From Haloterrigena salifodinae (GTDB lineage: Archaea; Halobacteriota; Halobacteria; Halobacteriales; Natrialbaceae), in the NCBI RefSeq assembly GCF_003977755.1, contig NZ_RQWN01000004.1, positions 248,001 through 312,000 on the forward strand: a stretch of DNA of 64,000 nt, written 5' to 3'. A model generated the notes under the pieces. It did not search any database. It was given only the letters and a program-made list of their open reading frames with translations, and was not told the DNA's origin. Made by a program: the position numbers and the translations under genes. Shown piece after piece: positions 9,392 through 15,304 of this stretch (position 1 is its first letter; every line of letters starts with the position of its first letter).

Positions 9392-9994
9392 ATGACACGA
9401 GATGAACGGTTCTCACGCCGCCGGATGCTCGAGTTGACCGGTGTCGCGGCATCGACAGCGTTCCTCGCAGGATGTGGCGGCGGTGGCGGTGGTAACGGCG
9501 GCAACGGCGGCGGTAACGGCGGTGGTAGTAGCGGTTTCGAAATCGATCCCGGAGCGACGATCGAGTTTAGCGGTCAGACGACCGAGTGGGAGGGCCTCGC
9601 CCCGTCGGCGATCGAGGGCGAATCGAATCCGACGCTGATCTTGCAGGGGGGCGAAGACTACACGATCGGTTGGACCGAGGGCGACGGTTCGGATCACAAC
9701 ATCGAGATTCGGAACGAAAATGACGAAGTCGTCGACGATCTTTCGACCGAAATCGTCAGCGAACCCGACGAGTCGCAGATGCTGGATATCACGGCAAGCA
9801 GTGAGATGGCCCAGTACGTTTGCCAGCCTCACTCGTCCCAGATGGTCGGCGATCTCCAGATCGAAGGTGGCGGTGGAAACGGCGGTAACGAAACCGGGGG
9901 CAACGAGACTGGTGGCAACGAAACCGGCGGTAACGAAACCGAGGGTAACGAGAGCGGCGGCAACGAGAGCGGCGGTAACGAAAGCAGCGAGTAA
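9392..9994 (+). CDS. Cupredoxin (halocyanin-like) Tat lipoprotein
   Basis: A 200-residue protein starting MTRDERFSRRRMLELTG. Twin Arg residues and a lipobox (AFLAGC) indicate Tat export and lipid anchoring on the outer face of the membrane. A Gly/Asn linker follows. The cupredoxin domain (about residues 45-160) carries candidate type-1 copper ligands: His in SDHNIEI, and the Cys, His and Met of YVCQPHSSQMVGD. The C-terminus is a low-complexity tail of repeated GGNETGGNE units. Halocyanin-type proteins carry electrons at the membrane, so a redox role is inferred. The ATG at 9392 places the twin-Arg correctly; a GTG at 9359 would only add a non-signal extension. Confidence 0.85.
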   Translation: MTRDERFSRRRMLELTGVAASTAFLAGCGGGGGGNGGNGGGNGGGSSGFEIDPGATIEFSGQTTEWEGLAPSAIEGESNPTLILQGGEDYTIGWTEGDGSDHNIEIRNENDEVVDDLSTEIVSEPDESQMLDITASSEMAQYVCQPHSSQMVGDLQIEGGGGNGGNETGGNETGGNETGGNETEGNESGGNESGGNESSE

Positions 9995-10424
9995 TCAGTC
10001 GCTCTCGATCCGGAGCCGATTTATCGGCGGTACGACTATCGCGAGTCACAACCGTGTATAGCGGCCGTGTGACGAGGTTACAGTCTGAGAACGAACCCCT
10101 CGACCGCTGTGATAGGAAGTGCCGGGGTAAGTTATGATGGCACGAGCGGCGGCGGCTGTCTCGTGGAACCCCGGCAGAATTCGTAGCCCTCTATTTCCAA
10201 TAGTGGTACCGCTTGCAATGGCACCCCGTTTCAACGACCGATTCGCGTATTCTGTGGGTGGCGCGGAGCTGGTCCGCTACGCGCGACACTCCGACCATCG
10301 TGCTATTTTGGTTCGGTTCGATTCCGGAAGCAGCGCGACAATCGACGTACCGATCGCGCTGCGTTCGAAGCGTCACGTCACCGATTTTGGTGGGTGACGC
10401 GAGCGCGTCCTCGAGTCGTCGGTC
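9995..10424. other. Intergenic stretch, no gene seen
   Basis: It separates the cupredoxin gene from the 3' end of the convergent MATE exporter gene. ORFs here are Arg/Ser-rich and look random. Nothing else was recognised. Confidence 0.5.
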
Positions 10425-11924
10425 TCAGTCGTCGGACGACGCGGTATCCGTCCCGGGGGCGTCGGCGCCGATGTTCATCCCCGTGAGGTCCGTCGTCCGC
10501 CACGTCCCGCGCTTGAACCAGAGGTACGCGACGACCGCACCGATCGCGTTCGAGATCGGGAACGCGATCCAGAGTCCGACGGAGCCGATCGCCGACGACC
10601 CGAGCCAAGCGATGGGCAACCGGACGAGGCCGAGCGTCACGACCGAGACGACGGCGGCGATCATTGTTTTCCCGGCGCCGCGGAAGCCGCCGGTGTAGGC
10701 CCGCATGACGCCCATGAATCCGAACGTTAGGGCGGCGTACCGGAGGAACGTCGCGCTCTCGGCAACGACCGCTGGGTCGTTCGTGAAGACGGCCGCGATC
10801 GGCCGCGCGGCCACTAGCGTGACGAGTCCGACGCCGGACAGGATGACGAGCATGGCGCGCGCACCGAAGTGATTCGTCGCGGCGGCCCGATCCTGTTTCC
10901 CCGCGCCGATGTTCTGACCGGTCATCGTCTCGATTCCCTGTGAGACGGCCAGCGCCGGGAGGAACACGACCGAGAAGATCCGGGTTCCGATCCCGTAGGC
11001 GGCGCTGATCTCCGCCGGAAAGGCGGCCAGCACGAACAGCAGCAGGTTGATCGACAGCGAGCGGGCGGTCCCCTCGATCGACGCCGGGAGTCCGATATCG
11101 ACGATCTTCCGGCCGAACGTGAGATCGGGCGCCATCTGCGTCAGCCGGATCTTCACGCCCCGGTCGCCGACGAACATGATCGCGAGGCCGACGGCGAACG
11201 CCAGCGCCCGCGAGAAGACAGTCGCGATCGCGGCGCCTTCGATCCCCGATCCGGCGTACCCCGTCAGTTCGAACAGTGATGCCTCGAGGCCGCCGGCTCC
11301 GAAGAGGCCGAACAGGGGATTGTTCTCGAAGCCGAAGATGAGGATCGGGTCGAGGACGACGTTGAGGGCGACCGAGCCGGCCATCACGTACATCGGGGTA
11401 ATCGTATCCCCGTACCCGCGCATGAGCGCCATGAACACGGCGAAGCCGAACACGCCCGCGAGGCCGATCGAGTAGACCCGCATGTAGTCGGCGACCAGCG
11501 GCGAGATCTCGGGACCGGTCCCGAGGAGCACGAGGAACTCGTCGACGAAGGCGTAACCGACGACGCCGAGGACGAGCGACGCGACGACGGCGTAGGCCAT
11601 CGTCTGCGAGGCGGCGTACTCGGCTTTGCGCTCGTTGCCGGCGCCGACGTGTTGGGCGACCAGCACGCTGCCGGCGACGGAGAGGCCGAGCGCCAGCGAG
11701 ATCATCAGGAAGACCATCGGGAACGCGAAACTGATCGCCGACAGCGACGCCGTGCTGTGGCGGCCGAGCCAGAAGGTGTCCGCGAGGTTGTACGTGACCT
11801 GAAACAGGTTCTGGATGATGATCGGCAGGGAGAGGTAGAACAGCGGCTTGCCGATCCCGCCCGACGTGAGATCGAACTCGTCGGAGTCCTTGAACAGCGA
11901 GTCGACGAACCGGCGCACCCCCAT
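10425..11924 (-). CDS. MATE-family multidrug efflux transporter
   Basis: A 499-residue membrane protein with about twelve hydrophobic segments in two similar halves, starting MGVRRFVDSLFKDSDEFDLT and reaching the first helix at PLFYLSLPIIIQNLFQ. VTYNLADTFWLGR and LVAQHVGAG in the N-terminal half are characteristic of MATE (NorM/DinF) exporters, and TGQNIGAG is the equivalent in the second half. It is expected to export drugs or metabolites in exchange for H+ or Na+. A perfect 7-bp inverted repeat lies just before the start codon, and a decayed tetR is divergent, so repression by a TetR protein is plausible. Confidence 0.9.
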   Translation of the reverse strand: MGVRRFVDSLFKDSDEFDLTSGGIGKPLFYLSLPIIIQNLFQVTYNLADTFWLGRHSTASLSAISFAFPMVFLMISLALGLSVAGSVLVAQHVGAGNERKAEYAASQTMAYAVVASLVLGVVGYAFVDEFLVLLGTGPEISPLVADYMRVYSIGLAGVFGFAVFMALMRGYGDTITPMYVMAGSVALNVVLDPILIFGFENNPLFGLFGAGGLEASLFELTGYAGSGIEGAAIATVFSRALAFAVGLAIMFVGDRGVKIRLTQMAPDLTFGRKIVDIGLPASIEGTARSLSINLLLFVLAAFPAEISAAYGIGTRIFSVVFLPALAVSQGIETMTGQNIGAGKQDRAAATNHFGARAMLVILSGVGLVTLVAARPIAAVFTNDPAVVAESATFLRYAALTFGFMGVMRAYTGGFRGAGKTMIAAVVSVVTLGLVRLPIAWLGSSAIGSVGLWIAFPISNAIGAVVAYLWFKRGTWRTTDLTGMNIGADAPGTDTASSDD

Positions 11925-11929
11925 CAGTT

Positions 11930-11946
11930 AGTCACCACAGGTGACT
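11930..11946. promoter_or_regulatory. Perfect palindrome at the MATE gene start
   Basis: The sequence AGTCACC-ACA-GGTGACT is a perfect 7-bp inverted repeat with a 3-bp spacer, 5 bp upstream of the MATE start codon. The position suits a repressor operator acting on a leaderless transcript. The binding protein is unknown. Confidence 0.45.
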
Positions 11947-12062
11947 TGACGGCGCTTTCTCGGCGACGGAAATCGGCGGTGTCGCGTCCGCGGGGAGGGC
12001 GACATCTCACCGGAACCAATCCGATTATTGCAGTAGCGTTCATATCGTTCAGTACAGAGGTT

Positions 12063-12076
12063 ACTGACTGGTCAGT
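12063..12076. promoter_or_regulatory. TetR-type operator (ACTGAC-TG-GTCAGT)
   Basis: A perfect 6-bp inverted repeat in the region between the MATE gene and the decayed tetR. It resembles the elements at 13481, 15060 and 15153, which also lie in promoters. I infer that it is a binding site for the TetR family encoded nearby. Confidence 0.55.
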
Positions 12077-12223
12077 CAAAAACGTTCGGGAACGGGATCG
12101 ATTTGGGTCGTTCGCTCAGACGCTGCCATTCCCCGTGGAGGAATCTTGTAGCCGCGCCATCGAACAGCGATCGACTAACGTCGGGTCAAAATCGACATCC
12201 GTGGACTCCTCGAGAGCGGGGTA

Positions 12224-12790
12224 ATGGCCGATTCGACGACTAAAACGGTCCCCGATCCGGACGCGACGATCTCCCGCGCGCTTTGCGAACCAGGGACGCT
12301 GGTCTCACGATGTAACGGATTGCCGATGAGTACAGGAATCGATCGCCGGATCCACTCCCACTACGACACCGAGGAAGACCTGCTCGCGGCGTTCTTGGAC
12401 TACGTCCTCGATCGATTCACGGATCTGGTCCACGAAATCGAAATGACGGCTTCCGAACAGCGCCTCGAGTCGCTGCTCGACAAACTGTTTGTCGAGCGCC
12501 ATGACCAGCAGGAGTTGCTCGTCACGGTCCTGGAGGGCGGAGTCAGGCGCCGTACAAGAAGCGATTTAGCGACCGGTTCCGACAGAACGACGAGTACGTT
12601 CGGTACCTGCTTCGCACGGTGATCGATAAGGGCATCGAGGAGGGCGTGTTCGCCGACGTCGACTCCGATCACGTCTCGCGGGCGCTCATGACGTTCGTCG
12701 ACGGCGCCCGGACTCGAGCGGTCGCTCACGACGGCGAGAGGAACTGCCGACGAGTACGTACAGGCGGTACTGCTGTCTTCTCCCTCGGAC
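12224..12790 (+). pseudogene. Decayed TetR/AcrR-family regulator
   Basis: Homology to haloarchaeal TetR proteins is spread over three frames. TISRALCEPG begins the DNA-binding domain; the recognition part (RIADEYRNRS) is in another frame and preceded by an in-frame TAA at 12313-12315; HSHYDTEEDLLAAFLDYVLD returns to the first frame. Near 12535 the frame shifts again to RSQAPYKKRFSDRF and DKGIEEGVFADVDSDHV, and near 12735 once more to TADEYVQAVL. With at least four disruptions the gene is inactive, unless several sequencing errors coincide. The intact homologue at 14331-14942 aligns well with the fragments. It lies divergent from the MATE exporter and probably once controlled it. Confidence 0.75.
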
Positions 12791-12890
12791 CGAGCGGTTC
12801 GCTAAGTGTACTCGCGCGCTTATCACCTGAAAGAGCGTTACGGAAGATATGTGCTCTAAACCGGATTAGTAACCACGTCTAACCTAAGTC

Positions 12891-12910
12891 TCTTAGATGT
12901 TTTTCTAAGA
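12891..12910. promoter_or_regulatory. TCTTAG-N8-CTAAGA inverted repeat
   Basis: A perfect 6-bp inverted repeat with an 8-bp T-rich spacer, in an AT-rich intergenic stretch between the decayed tetR and the convergent zinc-ribbon gene. It could be a terminator-like hairpin or a protein site. The same arms with the same spacing recur at 54844-54863. Confidence 0.35.
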
Positions 12911-13009
12911 TATTTATCGTAGATATAGGGTCGAGCATGTAGGCTCGAAGGGAAACGTCTCGTTTAACAGAACTGAAAATATCGAGGCACAACGGCGAGC
13001 GCCTCCTCC

Positions 13010-13474
13010 CTATCGATCGGCCGACTCCTCGAGTTCGTCGCCGTCGACGTCGACCGTTTTCGTACACCAGTGACAGAACTCGAGTTCCGGATCGAGTTCG
13101 TTGCCGCAGTGGGGGCAGTCGATCGCGCCTTCGTCGGCCGTCGCTGCGCTGACTGCGTCCGCGTCCGCGTCGTCCGTCGTCGCCAGGCGAGCAGCCGCGT
13201 TCTGGACGTGGGCAAGCAGATACGCGTCGACGACGCTGAGCCCCGCGACGAAGATCATTGGCGCCATCGCCAGTATCGTCTCAGCGTTCATAGTCCCGGC
13301 CATCAGTTTCTCGACTGCCGCGGGATCGACGAACAGAGCGGACACGAGGAACGACGCAGCGAGCCACCCGAGCGCGCGGCGCCACCGGCGAAGGTACAGG
13401 TGGCCGAACCCGGTGAGAATCGCCGCGAGCAGCGCTGCGAGCCACGGGCGTTTCCGCGATATCGATCGAACCAT
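13010..13474 (-). CDS. Zinc-ribbon membrane protein
   Basis: A 154-residue protein. Residues 1-95 contain hydrophobic segments (PWLAALLAAILTGFGHLYL, LGWLAASFLVSALF and AMAPMIFVAGLSVVDAYLL). A spacer rich in Ala/Asp is followed by a C-terminal zinc ribbon (CPHCGNEL...FCHWCTK). This architecture is common in uncharacterised haloarchaeal membrane proteins. A T-rich TATA element near 13496-13504 places transcription start at the ATG, and a TetR-type palindrome (13481-13494) lies between the two, so repression by a TetR protein is likely. Confidence 0.75.
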   Translation of the reverse strand: MVRSISRKRPWLAALLAAILTGFGHLYLRRWRRALGWLAASFLVSALFVDPAAVEKLMAGTMNAETILAMAPMIFVAGLSVVDAYLLAHVQNAAARLATTDDADADAVSAATADEGAIDCPHCGNELDPELEFCHWCTKTVDVDGDELEESADR

Positions 13475-13480
13475 GTGTTG

Positions 13481-13494
13481 ACTAACCGTTCAGT
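13481..13494. promoter_or_regulatory. TetR-type operator (ACTAACCGTTCAGT)
   Basis: An imperfect copy of the ACTGAC-N2-GTCAGT palindrome, lying between the TATA-like element and the start codon of the zinc-ribbon gene, where a bound repressor would block the transcription start. Confidence 0.5.
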
Positions 13495-13672
13495 AAGTAA
13501 AAAGTCTTCGTGACCGCTCCTCCTTGTCGTGGAGTCGACGCACGACGGGCGCGGGACGTTGCTCTCGAGCACTCCGTCCCGACGAATCGCGGAGCGTACG
13601 GCTCGGTACCGGCCGAACGAACACTCCAACGCGATATACACGCAAACCGAACGCTTACCCGACCGGACGCCG

Positions 13673-14227
13673 ATGTTCCGACTGTCGTTCATGCTTGAAA
13701 CCGTGATCGCCGCTGTCGGCGGCGGACTCGAGGCCGTCGTCGAGACGGCGACGGGCTGGCCCGGAATGGCCGTTATCTTCGCGTACTCGTTTCTGATCGC
13801 GTTCGTCCTCCCTGGCCCGAGTGAGATCGTGCTGATCGCGCCGCTCGATCTCGGGCTGCCCTCGTGGGCGCAACTCTCGAGCGTCATGCTCGTGAGCGCG
13901 ATCGGCAAAGCCGTCGGCAGCGTGTTGGCGTTTCATATCGGCCAAGAGGTCAAACAGGCCGGTCCGGTAACCCGCTGGCTGCGCCAGTCGCGATGGGACG
14001 TGCTGCAGTGGTCCGAAAAGCGCTCGGTCCAGCTCGCACAGCAATACGGGTACGGCGGCATGGCGATCGCCCTGTCCGTCCCGTTCTTTCCCGACACGAT
14101 CTCGATCTACGCGTTCGCCGTCCTCGAAACGGACTACGTGCGGTTCGCCGCCGCGACGTTTCTCGGGAGTCTCGGGCGGCTTCTCGTCACGGCCGGCGTC
14201 TTCGGCGGACTCGTGACGGTGTTTTGA
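13673..14227 (+). CDS. VTT-domain (DedA/YqaA-like) membrane protein
   Basis: A 184-residue membrane protein starting MFRLSFMLETVIAAVGGG. It has hydrophobic segments and motifs of the SNARE-associated/VTT family: FLIAFVLPGPSEIVLIAPL, a Gly/Lys motif SAIGKAVGSVLAF, then ALSVPFFPDTISIYAFAVL and FLGSLGRLLVTAG. Such proteins are linked to phospholipid scrambling and membrane homeostasis. The ATG at 13673 is used; the longer in-frame extension to 13529 is Arg/Ser/Thr-rich and unlikely. A TATA-like CGATATACAC lies about 37 bp upstream. Confidence 0.8.
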   Translation: MFRLSFMLETVIAAVGGGLEAVVETATGWPGMAVIFAYSFLIAFVLPGPSEIVLIAPLDLGLPSWAQLSSVMLVSAIGKAVGSVLAFHIGQEVKQAGPVTRWLRQSRWDVLQWSEKRSVQLAQQYGYGGMAIALSVPFFPDTISIYAFAVLETDYVRFAAATFLGSLGRLLVTAGVFGGLVTVF

Positions 14228-14330
14228 ACCCGATCGAATCTGCCGAACTCGCGTAATCGCGACCGGCGCGTTGTCGTTCGGACACACCGAGACGATTCGA
14301 CCCGTGCGGTGGCCGGTTAGCGCCGCCGGC

Positions 14331-14942
14331 TCACGCTTCGACGAGGAGATACTCCCGAACGTAGCGCTCGAAGGCGGCGCGGCTGTCCTCGAGGACCTCC
14401 TCGTCGTTGTTGGTGACGCGAAGCACCATCGTTCCGAGGAAGACGTTCTGGAAGAGCGCCGCCGTTTGCTGGGGGTCGACCTCCTGGAACACGCCCTGTT
14501 CGATTCCCGACCGGATCGTATGTGCGATGTGTTTTCGAATGAAGCGATCGCTTCGGGAGAAATACTCCCGGTAATCGTCGTCGTGGGCCGCCTGCGATCG
14601 AAGTTCGACGACCGCCTGCGTGAACTCGGTCGACGTCGCGGCGTCGCCGAAGCCGAACGTTTGGTCAACGATTTCCTCGATGTGATCGTCCACGCCCCCG
14701 TCCTGGTACGCGGGGATCTGGCCCTCGATCTCGTCCAGCATGAACTCGAGGAAATCGAGGAGGAGTTCGTCCTTGCTGTCGTAGTGGTGGTACAGTAGCG
14801 ACTTGCTCTTCGAGAACTCGTCGCCGATCCGCTGGATCGTGAGATCACTGTATCCGTGTTTACAGAGTGCGGCGTACGTCGCGCTCATGATAGCGCCGCG
14901 AGTACCACCCGGATTCTCGAGGAATTGCGGAAGCTCCGTCAT
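14331..14942 (-). CDS. TetR/AcrR-family transcriptional regulator
   Basis: A 203-residue regulator. The helix-turn-helix is at residues 20-60 (ATYAALCKHGYSDLTIQRIG, then SKSLLYHHYDSKDELL), and the C-terminal ligand-binding domain is mostly alpha-helical and acidic. It is divergent from the MMPL exporter at 15301; the intergenic region contains two palindromes of the ACTGAC-N2-GTCAGT type. It probably represses itself and the exporter, and perhaps the zinc-ribbon and MATE genes that carry similar sites. The ATG at 14942 overlaps by ATGA with a short upstream ORF (15022-14939) that begins at the predicted transcription start. Confidence 0.9.
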   Translation of the reverse strand: MTELPQFLENPGGTRGAIMSATYAALCKHGYSDLTIQRIGDEFSKSKSLLYHHYDSKDELLLDFLEFMLDEIEGQIPAYQDGGVDDHIEEIVDQTFGFGDAATSTEFTQAVVELRSQAAHDDDYREYFSRSDRFIRKHIAHTIRSGIEQGVFQEVDPQQTAALFQNVFLGTMVLRVTNNDEEVLEDSRAAFERYVREYLLVEA

Positions 14943-15022
14943 CGTCCTCGCGTCCCGTCCTTCCCGTGCGTTTCGACGGCGGTCCGACGTCGGTTCCAGG
15001 TCGATTCCGTAGTTCCCACCAT
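14939..15022 (-). CDS. 27-codon leader ORF before tetR
   Basis: An ATG about 30 bp after a TATA box (15048-15057) opens a 27-residue frame (MVGTTESTWNRRR...) whose TGA overlaps the tetR ATG as ATGA. If the mRNA is leaderless, ribosomes start here and reach tetR by termination-reinitiation. It may be a leader peptide; the peptide itself resembles nothing known to me. Confidence 0.4.
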   Translation of the reverse strand: MVGTTESTWNRRRTAVETHGKDGTRGR

Positions 15023-15047
15023 GCTGACTGCCGGATACGACTACCAG

Positions 15048-15057
15048 CTATAAAAAT
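15048..15057 (-). promoter_or_regulatory. TATA box of the tetR promoter
   Basis: GATTTTTATA read on the minus strand, about 30 bp before the ATG at 15022 rather than before the tetR ATG at 14942. Confidence 0.5.
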
Positions 15058-15059
15058 CG

Positions 15060-15073
15060 ATTGAACGGTCAGT
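15060..15073. promoter_or_regulatory. TetR-type operator (ATTGAACGGTCAGT)
   Basis: It differs at two positions from the ACTGACCGGTCAGT consensus. It abuts the tetR TATA box on its upstream side, where it could block TBP/TFB binding. Confidence 0.5.
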
Positions 15074-15138
15074 CCAGACGGATCGGAACGGATTTCTCTC
15101 AGGCCCTCCTACCGGGACGAAACAGCCGAAGAGAAAAA

Positions 15139-15147
15139 GCATATAAG
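15139..15147 (+). promoter_or_regulatory. TATA box of the MMPL promoter
   Basis: GCATATAAG centred about 29 bp before the ATG at 15173, implying a leaderless transcript starting at the short ORF rather than at the exporter gene itself. Confidence 0.55.
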
Positions 15148-15149
15148 CG

Positions 15150-15169
15150 TTGATTGAATATTCAGTCAA
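15150..15169. promoter_or_regulatory. TetR operator in the MMPL promoter
   Basis: A 20-bp near-perfect palindrome, TTGATTGAATATTCAGTCAA (one mismatched pair). It fills the gap between the TATA box and the predicted transcription start, a classical repressor position. Its core 15153-15166 matches the other ACTGAC-type sites. Confidence 0.65.
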
Positions 15170-15172
15170 CAC

Positions 15173-15304
15173 ATGACAGCGAAACCGAAACGAATGGCCG
15201 GGATCACGACCGCTACCGGTCGGATTCGGGGTCGCTCCTCGCTCAGTAGCGAGTCGAGCGCACCGAACGAGGACGGGATACGAGGAGGTCTATCCGCCAC
15301 ATGA
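15173..15304 (+). CDS. 43-residue small ORF coupled to the MMPL gene
   Basis: It starts at the predicted leaderless transcription start (TATA box at 15139-15147) with MTAKPKRMAGITTATGRIRG, and its TGA overlaps the exporter ATG as ATGA. The peptide is basic and Ser/Gly-rich, unlike ordinary haloarchaeal proteins, so its translation may matter more than its product. The arrangement mirrors that in front of the divergent tetR. Confidence 0.45.
   Translation: MTAKPKRMAGITTATGRIRGRSSLSSESSAPNEDGIRGGLSAT

Noticed and set aside
9480-9990. Short tandem GGCAACGAGACTGG-like repeats as a CRISPR or VNTR
   Set aside because: They are in-frame codons of the low-complexity GGNETGGNE tail and Gly linker of the cupredoxin protein.
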